This document shows positions 17,815 through 27,091 of a stretch of 64,000 nucleotides of DNA, piece by piece (positions within the stretch are counted from its first letter, which is position 1; the number at the start of each line of letters is the position of its first letter). Position numbers and translations under genes: made by a program. The notes below the pieces were generated by a model. That model had not been told where the DNA came from, searched no databases, and saw only the letters and a program-made list of their open reading frames with translations. The DNA is taken from positions 118,535 to 182,534 of the forward strand of contig JAUSNO010000005.1 in NCBI GenBank assembly GCA_030645915.1. Reading direction: 5' to 3'. The stretch comes from Undibacterium sp. (GTDB taxonomy: Bacteria > Pseudomonadota > Gammaproteobacteria > Burkholderiales > Burkholderiaceae_D).

Positions 17815-18482
17815 TCAACTCAACTCACTTGATGAAAACTGCCGGTTCTGGTTTTATTGTGACGATAGCGGCCCTGTTGTGCAGCTGTTCCATCCTGACT
17901 CCCGTCAATTCGCCTCCGCCAAACAGATATTCATTCGATAGTGCGGCTGTGACATTGGCAACACCGCAGAAAATTTCAGCCAAGTCAGCCGTAAGAACCA
18001 ATGCGCCAACAATAGTGGTGAGTGCCCCCCGTGCCGCCGCCGGCTTTGACAGTCACCACATCGCGTATATACGCCAGCCGCACAAACTGGACTATTTCCA
18101 GCAAAGCGAATGGATAGAAGCGCCGGCCACCATGTTAACGCCGCTGGTCTCCACTGCGCTCGAACGCAGCGGTCGATTTAGCGCAGTGGTGCAGTCGCCC
18201 ACCAGCGTGATTGGCCAACTGCGTCTGGACCTGGAAATTGTACGGTTGCAGCACGAATTCTATAGCGCGCCAAGTCGTGTTCATTTCACATTACGCGCGC
18301 ACCTGATCGATACCACAACACGCCAGGTGATTGCCTGGCGCGAATTTGATGCTTCAGTTGCCTCATCTGGCGAAGATCCTTACGGGGGCGTATTGGCTGC
18401 CAACATTGCAGTACGAACAGTGATGGAAGAACTTGCTGTTTTTTGTGCACAGGCGGCTGACGAACAAATAACCAGAAAATAA
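17811..18482 (+). CDS. ABC-type transport auxiliary lipoprotein (PqiC/YmbA-like)
   Basis: A 223-residue lipoprotein, lipobox LLCSC (Cys about 25), followed by the auxiliary-component fold seen with MCE operons: RQPHKLDYFQQSEWIEAPATMLTPLVSTALERSGRF, then DLEIVRLQHEF and a last ARDFD-like REFDASVASSGEDPYGGV. It likely sits on the inner leaflet of the outer membrane and receives the MCE bridge, as PqiC does. It starts within the ATGA overlap with the MCE gene, so translation is coupled. Confidence 0.87.
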   Translation: MINSTHLMKTAGSGFIVTIAALLCSCSILTPVNSPPPNRYSFDSAAVTLATPQKISAKSAVRTNAPTIVVSAPRAAAGFDSHHIAYIRQPHKLDYFQQSEWIEAPATMLTPLVSTALERSGRFSAVVQSPTSVIGQLRLDLEIVRLQHEFYSAPSRVHFTLRAHLIDTTTRQVIAWREFDASVASSGEDPYGGVLAANIAVRTVMEELAVFCAQAADEQITRK

Positions 18483-18571
18483 CGAGCGGAATACAGCAAT
18501 GAAGGACAAACTTGGTGAAGTCTGCGTGCCAAACACATAGTTCCATTTTCCATAAAACATGCATCAGACTT

Positions 18572-18604
18572 CACAAGCTTAAAGCTTGTGTGCGAAAGCG
18601 CACA
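18572..18604. promoter_or_regulatory. Tandem palindromes upstream of asmA-like gene (operator-like site 8)
   Basis: Two adjoining palindromes: CACAAGCTTAAAGCTTGTG at 18572-18590 and TGTGCGAAAGCGCACA at 18589-18604. The second fits the window-wide 16 bp motif. They lie about 95 bp before the AsmA-family start. The first could instead end the MCE operon, but it has no T-run. Confidence 0.5.
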
Positions 18605-18697
18605 TAAAAAACACGTCTGTTCTGATTTAATATAATTTCTCTGACGAATAGAAGCTAACAACAACTTCGTCAACTCATCACACTACTACTCTCCACA

Positions 18698-20737
18698 ATG
18701 ACTATTGAGCGTCGCACGAAACTAATTCTGACCGTGGCGATCATTTTCCTCAGCCTCCCGGTCATCGCCGTCACTATCTTGCTTAACGTTGACTGGAACC
18801 GGGTAAAGCCCGGCCTGAATATCCGGGTGAGTGAAGCGATTGGCCGTCCGTTTTCCATTACAGGCGACCTGAGCCTGACATGGAAAAAACAATCCGCCGA
18901 CCTGCATCAAAATAAAGAGGGCTGGCGCAACATGATTCCCTGGCCGTATCTGGTGGCGCAAGATATTCGCATCGGCAATCCATCCGATCTGAACCTGAAC
19001 GCTCCCGCCCACTCCGACATGGCAAGCGTCAAACAATTGACGTTTTCGTTAAACCCTTTGGCATTGCTGACAAAAAAAATTGAGATCCCTGTCTTGTATC
19101 TGCATGTCCCGGTCATTGACCTGATGCGTAATGCGCAGGGACAGAACAACTGGACATTGAACAGGCCAGACAAACCCTCTGCGTGGCAACTGGAATTGCA
19201 GCGTGTGGTATTGACCAAAGGCAGCATCCACCTGAGCGATGCGCTCAAGCATGCCGATGTGACGGCCGATATCGAAACAATTAACAATGACCCAGAGTAC
19301 GGTGTGGAATGGCAATTGCGCGGCAAGTTAAACGGTGAGCCCATCAGCGGCACCGGTCGCGCCGGCGCGGTACTTGCCTTGCAAGAGCAAACGCTACCTT
19401 ACCCGCTCATGGGTTTTTTGCGCCAGGGCCAAACCGTCATTTCTGTCGTTGGATCGCTGACCAGGCCGAGCGACCTCGCTGCCATCGACATGCGGCTGGC
19501 GGTCTCGGGTTTAAGCATGGGAAGACTTTATGCATTAACAGGGATTATCTTGCCGGAGACACCGCCGTTTTCTACCGAAGGTCATTTGCTAGGCACGCTT
19601 GGCCCTAAAGGCGGCAACTGGTCTTACGGCAATTTCAGAGGAAAAGTGGGTTCCAGTGATATCAATGGCGACGTCAATTTTCAATTAAAAAAGCCACGTC
19701 CGCTCTTGTCTGGCATCATCATCTCGGAGTCTTTACTCTTTTCCGATCTGGCACCCATCATAGGCACTGACTCAAACGCCAGCAAGGCCACACGCGGTGC
19801 GCCCGCCGTACAGCCCTCAAACAAAATTCTACCGGTAGAAAATTTCAAGACAGATCGTTGGACCAGTATTGACGCCGACATCAAATTCAGCGCCAACAAC
19901 ATCATCCGCAAGGAAGCATTACCCATTAACAAGCTGACGACCAACCTGCGTCTGCAGGACGGCGTGTTAACCTTACTCCCCCTCAATTTTGATTTGGCGG
20001 GAGGAAGCCTAAGCTCGGATATCAAACTTGATGGCAGCGGAAAAACGGGCAAGAACGCGATCCTGGCAGAAATGAAAGTAAAAGCACGTCATCTGAAACT
20101 AAAACAAGTATTCCCCACCTTGCAAGAACTCAATGCGAGTCTTGGTGAAATCAATGGCGATGTCTCCCTCACGGCGACCGGCAATTCCGTCGCCAGCTTA
20201 CTGGGCGCATCCAACGGTGAAGTCAAGGCACTCATTAATCAGGGCACTGTCAGTAAACTCCTGTTGGAAGAAATCGGCCTCAATATCGGCAGCATCGTGT
20301 TCACCAGGATAGTGGGCGACAAACAGGTCAAGCTCAATTGCCTGGCAGCTGATTTTGATGTGCGCAATGGCTTGATGCAGGCAAATAGTTTTATCGTGGA
20401 TACGGATGACGCTGCACTCGATATTAAAGGCAACATCAACCTGACACAGGAGCAACTGGATTTAAGTATCAAACCCAAAAGCAAGGGCGTGCGCGTCATT
20501 TCATTGAGAGCACCTTTATACGTGCGTGGCAGTTTCCAACATCCAAGCGTCAGTGTAGACAAAGGCGTGATGGCAATGCGCGCTGGCGGTGCAATAGCAT
20601 TGGCCGCACTGACTCCCTTCGCTGCACTGATCCCCTTGATCAGCACCGGCCCCAGGGAAGACAGTGACTGCGCCAAATTATTGGCCGACGCATTGGTCAA
20701 GCCCGTTGCACCGGCGCCGGGAAAAACAAAAAAATAA
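18698..20737 (+). CDS. AsmA family protein
   Basis: A 679-residue envelope protein of the AsmA family, related to the bridge-like lipid transporters. An N-terminal membrane helix (LILTVAIIFLSLPVIAVTILL) is followed by the N-terminal AsmA domain (NRVKPGLNIRVSEAIGRPFSITGDLSLTW), a long beta-rich body, and the C-terminal AsmA_2-like region (LLEEIGLNIGSIVFTRIVGDKQVKLNCLAADF ... PLYVRGSFQHPSVSVDKG). The protein most likely works in phospholipid passage to the outer membrane, which fits its place beside an MCE operon. No clear ribosome site is visible before ATG 18698. Confidence 0.9.
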   Translation: MTIERRTKLILTVAIIFLSLPVIAVTILLNVDWNRVKPGLNIRVSEAIGRPFSITGDLSLTWKKQSADLHQNKEGWRNMIPWPYLVAQDIRIGNPSDLNLNAPAHSDMASVKQLTFSLNPLALLTKKIEIPVLYLHVPVIDLMRNAQGQNNWTLNRPDKPSAWQLELQRVVLTKGSIHLSDALKHADVTADIETINNDPEYGVEWQLRGKLNGEPISGTGRAGAVLALQEQTLPYPLMGFLRQGQTVISVVGSLTRPSDLAAIDMRLAVSGLSMGRLYALTGIILPETPPFSTEGHLLGTLGPKGGNWSYGNFRGKVGSSDINGDVNFQLKKPRPLLSGIIISESLLFSDLAPIIGTDSNASKATRGAPAVQPSNKILPVENFKTDRWTSIDADIKFSANNIIRKEALPINKLTTNLRLQDGVLTLLPLNFDLAGGSLSSDIKLDGSGKTGKNAILAEMKVKARHLKLKQVFPTLQELNASLGEINGDVSLTATGNSVASLLGASNGEVKALINQGTVSKLLLEEIGLNIGSIVFTRIVGDKQVKLNCLAADFDVRNGLMQANSFIVDTDDAALDIKGNINLTQEQLDLSIKPKSKGVRVISLRAPLYVRGSFQHPSVSVDKGVMAMRAGGAIALAALTPFAALIPLISTGPREDSDCAKLLADALVKPVAPAPGKTKK

Positions 20738-20952
20738 ATGCATTTATATCCCGAAAATTTTTCCGGTGCAGTCATCGCATCGCATCCACTCCCTGTCCTC
20801 ACGCCCTGTCCGCTTGATCTTATGCGTCTATTTTCTTAATAGTCAACAACACCGTTCACGCGTCAAATAGCGGGCCTAGCTTGCAAGGCCGGGATCCATT
20901 TTCCGCATGCTGCGGCCCGCACTCTGTTGTAAAAATAAATTTAATTAAGTTG

Positions 20953-20968
20953 TGTCTGCTACCGCACG
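20953..20968. promoter_or_regulatory. Palindromic operator-like site 9 (weak)
   Basis: TGTCTGCTACCGCACG, a weak match 176 bp upstream of the ice-binding gene. The interval 20738-21143 holds no gene that I can see. Confidence 0.3.
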
Positions 20969-21143
20969 GAAGCGCTGCCACTTTGCGAGGATAACGGAGA
21001 ACGGATACATCTTCGTAACAACTATCTGGTCACTGACAATATTGATAAACGGTATCAAGATAAAAAAAGTAGAGATAGAAACAGCGGCAATCCCGAAATT
21101 TCTCGGTACCGCATCAACAAAAAAATAGTCTAAGGGTGAGAAA

Positions 21144-22913
21144 ATGAAAAATTTGAAAATCTGTCTGAAGCCGCTTATGTGGTTCTCAGCATTATTGATG
21201 ACCGCACTGGTGGTCGGATGTGGCGGCGGCGATCAAGGTCGCGAGCCAATCTTGGGCGTACCCGCTGCAGCACTGGTGAGTTTGGCAGTGACGCCGGCTA
21301 GCGCCACCATACCTAACGGCGCCATGCAACAATTTGTGGCAACGGCAACCTACGCCGATGGGGCGTCTGTTAACGTTACGCCCACGTCCGTCTGGTCGTC
21401 CGGTACCGTTACTGCCGCTACCGTCAACAGCACAACCGGCGTTGCCAAGGGCGTTGCCATCGGCACATCCGTCATCACGGCTACCTTCGGCGGCAAAACT
21501 GCCAGCGCAAGCATCACCGTCACGCCTACCGCCCTGCTGTCGATTGCATTGCTGCCGGCAACTCCTTCCATATTCATCGGCAATCAACAACAATTCATTG
21601 CGATGGGCACTTACACAGATGGCAGCAGCAGCGACATCACAGCGATTTCGAGCTTTAGCTCTGCCTCGCCAGCAGTCGCCAGCGTCACGACCAGCGGTCT
21701 TGCTACGGGCATATCGCTTGGATCTTCGGCCATTTCCGCAGCATCAGGTACAGTCACAGGAACAACGACCCTGACCGTCGCGCCCGTCACCTTAACAAGC
21801 ATCACCCTGACTCCAGCGAATCCAGGCTTGCATATCGGCGCCGCGCAGCAGCTCACCGTCATGGGAACCTACTCCAACGGAACAACCACGAACGTCACTA
21901 GCAGCACGGCATTTACCTCAGCCTCTGCAAGCATCGTCAGTGTTGGCGCATCGACTGGTCTGATCACAGGCGTTGCCGCTGGCTCTTCGGTCATTTCTGG
22001 TAGTTTCAATGGAAAAACAGCGACTACCACAGTCACCGTCAGTTCAGCCTCACTGTCATCTATCGCCATCACGCCAGTTAATCCTAGCGTGTTGTCAGGA
22101 TCATCGCAGCAATTTTCCGCTACCGGGACCTATAGCGATGGCACCAGTGGCAATGTCACCAATTCCGTTACCTGGACTTCAAGCGTCACCAGCGTTGCGA
22201 CCGTTTTGCAGACTGGCCACGCCTCTGCACTGGCGGCAGGACTTACCGTCATTTCAGCAGCGCAGGGAGCGATAACGGCATCCACCAACCTGACAGTCAC
22301 TAGTCCGGTTGCGGGTGCCAGTATCAATCTCGGCGGGACAAGCAATTTTGGTGTGCTGGCGGGCACATCGATCACCAACAATTCGGGTGGCACTACGCTG
22401 GTGACAGGCGATGTCGGTTCACCATCGCAAACGGTTGATCCGGTTCAGGCAGCCGGTTTTACCAATTACAAATCAGGCGCGATACTCGCCACCGCATTAG
22501 CCGATCTGCAAACGGCGATTACTGATGCCAATAGCCGCACTTGCGACGTTAATTCTGCTGCCGGGATAGACCTTGGCGGCCAGACATTCGGACCAGGCGT
22601 GTATTGCTATGCAGGTGCCATCAGCATCACTGGCACCTTCACGATGAATGGCCCCGGCCTGTACGTCTTTCGCACCAGCTCTACCTTAAACAGCACGGCC
22701 AATTCGATTGTGGCCTTGAATGGTGGCGCGTCAGCGGGCAGTATATTTTGGGTGCCCGTTGGCCCAACCACGCTAGGTGCGAATAGCGTATTCAAAGGCA
22801 CGATCATGGGTCAGTCTGCGGCGATCACTTTAGGCGACAACGCTGCGCTGCAAAATGGCCGGGTGTTAACTGCTAGCGCTGCAACGCTTAAAAACAACGT
22901 CATTTCACGTTAA
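21144..22913 (+). CDS. Lipoprotein with four Big_2-like domains and a DUF3494 ice-binding domain
   Basis: A 589-residue surface lipoprotein. The lipobox is VVGC (Cys about 27), then GGGDQ. Four Ig-like repeats of about 90 residues follow, each starting like LxSIxLTPAxPSIxxGxxQQFxATGTYSDGT and ending in a VTVT-like strand. From about residue 392 (INLGGTSNFGVLAGTSITN) to the end is a DUF3494 domain with its usual pieces: TGDVG, DLGGQTFGPGVY, LNGPGLYVFR-like and FKGTIMGQSAAITLGDNAALQNGRVL. DUF3494 members bind ice crystals or act as adhesins in cold-adapted bacteria. TAAGGGTGAG precedes the start. Confidence 0.92.
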   Translation: MKNLKICLKPLMWFSALLMTALVVGCGGGDQGREPILGVPAAALVSLAVTPASATIPNGAMQQFVATATYADGASVNVTPTSVWSSGTVTAATVNSTTGVAKGVAIGTSVITATFGGKTASASITVTPTALLSIALLPATPSIFIGNQQQFIAMGTYTDGSSSDITAISSFSSASPAVASVTTSGLATGISLGSSAISAASGTVTGTTTLTVAPVTLTSITLTPANPGLHIGAAQQLTVMGTYSNGTTTNVTSSTAFTSASASIVSVGASTGLITGVAAGSSVISGSFNGKTATTTVTVSSASLSSIAITPVNPSVLSGSSQQFSATGTYSDGTSGNVTNSVTWTSSVTSVATVLQTGHASALAAGLTVISAAQGAITASTNLTVTSPVAGASINLGGTSNFGVLAGTSITNNSGGTTLVTGDVGSPSQTVDPVQAAGFTNYKSGAILATALADLQTAITDANSRTCDVNSAAGIDLGGQTFGPGVYCYAGAISITGTFTMNGPGLYVFRTSSTLNSTANSIVALNGGASAGSIFWVPVGPTTLGANSVFKGTIMGQSAAITLGDNAALQNGRVLTASAATLKNNVISR

Positions 22914-22944
22914 TCAGAGCAAGCAATTTATCGAAATAACTTCA

Positions 22945-22970
22945 TGCGGCAGGGATAGAGCACTGCCGCA
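22945..22970 (+). terminator. Possible terminator hairpin after the ice-binding gene
   Basis: TGCGGCAG and CTGCCGCA form an 8 bp stem 30 bp after the stop. No T-run follows, so factor-independent action is uncertain. Confidence 0.4.
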
Positions 22971-23030
22971 CAATATTAATGCGACCCGCTTCCAGGTTAT
23001 CCCGGCAAGTCGGTTCTCAAGGAGAAAAAA

Positions 23031-24167
23031 ATGACACTAGCAAATAAAATCGGCACATTGAGTTTGATGAGCTGCGCCCTACTCGCCAGCCAGGTGACAC
23101 ACGCGGACAATACTTGGGGCGATCCAGAATGGGCCAACTCTGCCTGGTATATCGGTGGCGGAATCGGCCAATCAAAGGCAAATATCGATGACGAGCGTAT
23201 CATCCGCAGCCTAATGGACAGCGGCGCGAGTAACGTCACCTTCAGTTCAGACCAACGCGACACAGCTTACAAGCTTTTCGTCGGCAAGCAATTAAACAAG
23301 AATTTTGCGCTGGAAGCAGGTTATTTTGATCTGGGAAAATTCGGCTTCAAAGCCGCAACGACACCACCCGGATCGCTTAACGGCGATGTTGGATTTCGTG
23401 GGATCAACCTCGATTTGCTCGCGCAGCTGCCGCTATCGGAACGATTTTCCGTCTATGGAAAACTTGGCATGAATTACGCCAGAGCTAACGCGCATTTCAA
23501 CGGCAATCGGCTGTTCGCGTTGACTAACCCCAATCCGAGCGAAGACAAACTTAATGCAAAAGTGGGGCTGGGGCTGGAATACAAGATCACCCAAGCGCTG
23601 GCGATACGCGGTGAGGCAGAGCGCTATCGTCTCAACGATGCGGTCAATAATCGTGGCGATGTCGATCTGTACTCGATTAACCTGGTCTATAAACTAGGCA
23701 AGCCCGCTGCAAAAATGCCAGTAAAGTACATTCCACCGCCAGAACCAGTCGTCCAGCAAGCAGCGCCGGCACCAGTCGTTCAGGCGGCGCCACCACCAAA
23801 ACCAATGCCGGTTTCGGAAAAAGTCACTTTTTCGGCAGAAGCCTTGTTTGATTTTGACAAATCAGCGGTCAAACCTGACGGTAAGAGAGCGCTGGACGAG
23901 CTGATGAAATCACTGCAGGGCATGAACACGGAAGTGATGATTACGGTCGGCCATACCGATTCAATCGGTTCTGAGGAGTACAACCAAAAACTGTCAGTGC
24001 GTCGCGCAGAGGCAGTCAAGGCTTATCTGGTATCAACAGGCGTAGACGCCACCCGTATCTACACTGAAGGCAAAGGAGAAGCACAAGCTGTCGCCGACAA
24101 CAAGACGTCAGAAGGACGCGCCAAAAACCGTCGCGTGACGGTCGAGGTGGTCGGTTCTCGCCGTTGA
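23031..24167 (+). CDS. OmpA family outer membrane protein
   Basis: A 378-residue protein of the same plan as the 4552 gene: signal peptide (to about residue 26, VTHAD), beta-barrel of OmpA/OprF type (WYIGGGIGQSKANID ... YSINLVYKLG), Pro/Ala/Val linker, and a peptidoglycan-binding OmpA domain (FDFDKSAVKPDGKRALDEL ... GRAKNRRVTVEV). It lacks the cysteine pair seen in the other OmpA, so the two are not recent duplicates. AAGGAG precedes the start by eight bases. A terminator follows 40 bp after the stop. Confidence 0.92.
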   Translation: MTLANKIGTLSLMSCALLASQVTHADNTWGDPEWANSAWYIGGGIGQSKANIDDERIIRSLMDSGASNVTFSSDQRDTAYKLFVGKQLNKNFALEAGYFDLGKFGFKAATTPPGSLNGDVGFRGINLDLLAQLPLSERFSVYGKLGMNYARANAHFNGNRLFALTNPNPSEDKLNAKVGLGLEYKITQALAIRGEAERYRLNDAVNNRGDVDLYSINLVYKLGKPAAKMPVKYIPPPEPVVQQAAPAPVVQAAPPPKPMPVSEKVTFSAEALFDFDKSAVKPDGKRALDELMKSLQGMNTEVMITVGHTDSIGSEEYNQKLSVRRAEAVKAYLVSTGVDATRIYTEGKGEAQAVADNKTSEGRAKNRRVTVEVVGSRR

Positions 24168-24204
24168 AAAATTACCCGCTTTAGCATTTCAAACGAGCGA
24201 AGTA

Positions 24205-24240
24205 AAAAGCCGTTCAGCGACATGCTGAGCGGTTTTTTTA
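24205..24240 (+). terminator. Terminator of the second ompA-like gene
   Basis: AAGCCGTTCAGC-GACAT-GCTGAGCGGTTTTTTT: a stem with a T-run. Confidence 0.88.
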
Positions 24241-24283
24241 TTGTTAAAGCTAACTATTGATCCAAATTTACAAAATGGCATAC

Positions 24284-24356
24284 GCCCACCACGCAATACC
24301 CATGCGCCTTTCCAGCCTATCGTGCTCGAAAGGCGCATGGGTATTGCGTGGTGGGC
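24284..24356. repeat. Palindromic intergenic element, copy C (most perfect)
   Basis: A 73 nt element with a 29 bp perfect stem: left arm GCCCACCACGCAATACCCAT plus GCGCCTTTC, right arm its exact complement, loop of 15 nt. It lies between the terminators of ompA-like and galU genes, so it is not needed as a terminator. Best reference copy of the family. Confidence 0.92.
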
Positions 24357-24375
24357 TTGCCGTTTTTCAATCCTG

Positions 24376-24418
24376 AAAAATAAAAATAGCCCGATGACAG
24401 ATCAGTCAGCGAGCTATT
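24376..24418 (-). terminator. Terminator of galU
   Basis: On the minus strand AATAGCTCG pairs with CGGGCTATT (one G-T) and is followed by TTTTATTTTT, 28 bp beyond the galU stop. Confidence 0.75.
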
Positions 24419-24445
24419 CAATGTAACTACCGCTCAGGCGGAAAT

Positions 24446-25396
24446 CTATACGATGTTTAATACACTTTTCTTGTTCGGGTCAAAATGAAAAACGTTTTTT
24501 CCTATCGCCTGGTCGTTGAATAGTTCCAGCGTTTCGATGTAGGTCGAAAACTCCTGCCCTACCTCGGCATGTTTAAGTCCTAGTGCAACAGTGGCCTTCA
24601 AATAGCCTAACTTGGAGCCGCAATCATAGCGTGTCGCGGCGCAGCGGTAGGCATACACTGCCTCATCCTTGAGTAAGGCGGCAATACCGTCGGTTAGCTG
24701 AATTTCTCCGCCCGATCCTTTGCCTAATTTTTCGAGATAAGAAAAAATCTTATTCGACAGCACATAACGGCCAACCACCGCCAGCGTTGAAGGTGCGAGT
24801 TCAGGCGACGGCTTTTCGACAATGCCGTGCATTTTTTCCATTCTGTCTTTATACGGCGTACCGCTGACAATGCCATATTGCCTGGTGAATTCCCGCGCGA
24901 CGTTTTGTACGGCAATGATGCTGGCGCCTTCCTGTTGATACAAGCGGGTCATTTGTGCGATGGCAGAGTGATAGCCTGGTGCCGCATCCATCAAATCATC
25001 GGCCAGCAACACGGCAAAAGGTTCGTCGCCAATCGCCGGCCGGGCGCATAACACGGCATGGCCAAGTCCGAGCGCTGCAGGCTGGCGTATATAAATACAG
25101 TTGATGTTTTTCGGAATAACGCTTTGCACCAGTTCCAGCAATTCATGCTTACCCGATCTTTCCAATTCGGATTCCAGCTCATAGGCGGTATCAAAATGAT
25201 CTTCAATCGCCCGCTTGTTGCGTCCGGTGATGAACACCATTTCTGTAATGCCCGCCTCCACAGCTTCTTCAACCGCATATTGGATCAACGGTCTATCTAC
25301 TATTGGCAACATTTCTTTCGGTTGCGCTTTGGTCGCGGGTAAAAAACGGGTGCCGAGACCAGCGACAGGAAATACGGCCTTTCTAATTCTTTTCAT
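24446..25396 (-). CDS. galU: UTP-glucose-1-phosphate uridylyltransferase GalU
   Basis: Makes UDP-glucose from UTP and glucose-1-phosphate. UDP-glucose feeds surface polysaccharides and would be the donor for the glucan synthase at 40813. The 316-residue protein has the family start [39 protein letters not shown], then [23 protein letters not shown] (metal-binding Asp) and [10 protein letters not shown]. Length is normal. GGGGAAATGAA precedes the start ATG. It stands alone with its own terminator. Confidence 0.96.
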   Translation of the reverse strand: MKRIRKAVFPVAGLGTRFLPATKAQPKEMLPIVDRPLIQYAVEEAVEAGITEMVFITGRNKRAIEDHFDTAYELESELERSGKHELLELVQSVIPKNINCIYIRQPAALGLGHAVLCARPAIGDEPFAVLLADDLMDAAPGYHSAIAQMTRLYQQEGASIIAVQNVAREFTRQYGIVSGTPYKDRMEKMHGIVEKPSPELAPSTLAVVGRYVLSNKIFSYLEKLGKGSGGEIQLTDGIAALLKDEAVYAYRCAATRYDCGSKLGYLKATVALGLKHAEVGQEFSTYIETLELFNDQAIGKNVFHFDPNKKSVLNIV

Positions 25397-25448
25397 TTCA
25401 TTTCCCCAAATTTTTTAGCTTGGATTGATCAACACAGCAGTAAAAATA

Positions 25449-25691
25449 TTATTTTTTACTTTCACTATTCTTTGAATTCTTAAGCACTTCCTCGACGCCG
25501 CGCTGCCCGTGCAGATCAGTATCAACCAGGCAGCGTTGCAAATCCTGGTACGCCTGTTTCATTACTTCTCTTGGTACGCTGGCCTTCGTTTCTGGCATTT
25601 CGTCACGTTCATGCGGCAACAACGGCACGCTGCCGTCTACCAGATGATCGGTCTTGAGCTGAGGTTGAGGTATTACGGGCGCGGATTTCAT
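25449..25691 (-). CDS. Small hypothetical hydrophilic protein
   Basis: An 80-residue protein of unknown function, Pro/Gln-rich at the start and ending in a Lys/Ser-rich tail. The middle HERDEMPETKASVPREVMKQAYQDLQRCLVDTDLHGQRGVEEVL appears conserved in character with small proteins of Burkholderiales. GGAAAAACAGCC precedes ATG 25691; a longer frame to 25742 has no ribosome site. It lies upstream of galU on the same strand, with a 52 bp gap. The following 25692-26127 shows no gene or motif that I can support. Confidence 0.6.
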   Translation of the reverse strand: MKSAPVIPQPQLKTDHLVDGSVPLLPHERDEMPETKASVPREVMKQAYQDLQRCLVDTDLHGQRGVEEVLKNSKNSESKK

Positions 25692-26127
25692 GGCTGTTTT
25701 TCCTATACGGTTATCAAACTGGGCGCATCGCCGGATGGACATCTCTTGTCACAATAAACTGCACCGCAATTTATTCATCCCTCATCCCTACAAATGCGCC
25801 AGCACAAACTCAAGGTGATGGAATTAACCATCTTAATTTCAATATGGTGCTGGTATTTTTCCCGACCGCCAGCCCCGGTAGTTCGAGGATTACAGAACAA
25901 CGACTTCGATGACACTAACGCTAAGCGAATACCATCTTTAAAAACAGCGACACATCAATAAATGCATGTCAGCTGGCTTTAACTAACTGCCCCCGAAGAT
26001 CCAGTCAGTGAAGATGTTTGTACTTTATCGATATGTCGCACTTTGATCTGTGCGATAAGACACATAGAAAAAATTCAGGTCATTTTTATGACATTTTTAA
26101 AATAGATAATCAAGTTCAAAACATCCC

Positions 26128-26173
26128 CCGATATGCAAAGAGCCTGCTCTCAAGCAGGCTCTTTGCATATCGG
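26128..26173. terminator. Long perfect hairpin after the alpha/beta hydrolase gene
   Basis: A 21 bp perfect stem (left arm CCGATATGCAAAGAGCCTGC then T) with a 4 nt CTCA loop, 28 bp beyond the hydrolase stop. It could end transcription in the minus direction, where TTTT follows a few bases later. Its sequence is unrelated to the window's repeat families. Confidence 0.6.
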
Positions 26174-26200
26174 CGACACCACTTTGCCCGTGATCGTCGG

Positions 26201-27022
26201 TCAGGATTGAAGAAATGACAGTAAATCGACGTTGAGTCTGTTGGCATGTGTATGTAGCAGACCATGCGGCGCACCCTGATATATTTCCAACCTCGCATTG
26301 CTGATGATCTTGGCTGACGCGAGCCCAGCAGCGGCAATAGGGACAATCTGGTCGTCGTCGCCGTGGACAATAAGGGTTGGCAGATCAAATTTTTTCAGAT
26401 CTTCAGTGAAGTCTGTCTCTGAAAAAGCCTTTACGCAGTCAAAAGTGCTCTTGCTTGAAGACTGCATGCCGAACAGCCAAAATGCATCCTGCATCCCTTT
26501 TGTAGCGCTAGACCCAGCGCGGTTTGCGCCAAAAAATGGCACGCTGATATCTTGATAGGCCTGCGATCTGTCGAAACGGAGTTTTTCCCGCATATCGTCA
26601 AATACGGCTATCGGCAAACCAGCCGGATTAGACTCCGTCTTCAGCATCAGTGGTGGTACCGCGGATATCAATGCCGCTTTGCTTAAGCGACGGGTTCCGT
26701 GACGACCAATATAACGCGCCACTTCACCACCGCCCATAGAGAAACCAACCAGGCTGACCTCATGCAAATCCAACGTATCGATGAGTGCAGCGAGATCATC
26801 GGCAAATGTATCCATATTGTTGTCGCTCCATGAATCGCCGGAACGACCATGCCCACGACGGTCATAAGCAATGACGCGATACCCTTTGTATGCCAGATAC
26901 TGCATCTGAATGTCCCAGCTATCGGCATTGAGCGGCCATCCATGCGATAGGATGACAGTCGGTCCGATTCCGCCCTCCTTGTAATAAATCCGGGTGCCGT
27001 CTTTGCTCGTGATCGTACTCAT
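26201..27022 (-). CDS. Alpha/beta hydrolase, non-haem chloroperoxidase/arylesterase type
   Basis: A 273-residue soluble hydrolase. It begins [18 protein letters not shown] with the oxyanion motif [12 protein letters not shown]; the nucleophile elbow is GFSMGG (Ser about residue 98), the acid is in [11 protein letters not shown], and the His in [10 protein letters not shown]. These features match the cofactor-free bromo/chloroperoxidase and arylesterase group, which works as esterase and can perhydrolyse acids. ATG 27022 follows GAAAGGCTGG; the frame extends to 27058 without a ribosome site. Natural substrate unknown. The long hairpin at 26128 ends it. Confidence 0.9.
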   Translation of the reverse strand: MSTITSKDGTRIYYKEGGIGPTVILSHGWPLNADSWDIQMQYLAYKGYRVIAYDRRGHGRSGDSWSDNNMDTFADDLAALIDTLDLHEVSLVGFSMGGGEVARYIGRHGTRRLSKAALISAVPPLMLKTESNPAGLPIAVFDDMREKLRFDRSQAYQDISVPFFGANRAGSSATKGMQDAFWLFGMQSSSKSTFDCVKAFSETDFTEDLKKFDLPTLIVHGDDDQIVPIAAAGLASAKIISNARLEIYQGAPHGLLHTHANRLNVDLLSFLQS

Positions 27023-27091
27023 ATATCCAGCCTTTCTTGTCGTGATTAAATGTCGCATTTAAATGACACGGAGATGCCCATGCATTGGATC

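Noticed and set aside
21192..22393. Open frames opposite to the Ig-repeat gene
   Set aside because: Low-complexity Ala/Val/Thr-rich antisense frames caused by the repeats.
24241..24426. Open frame of 61 codons over palindromic element C
   Set aside because: It is made mostly of repeat and terminator sequence; no ribosome site and no protein features.
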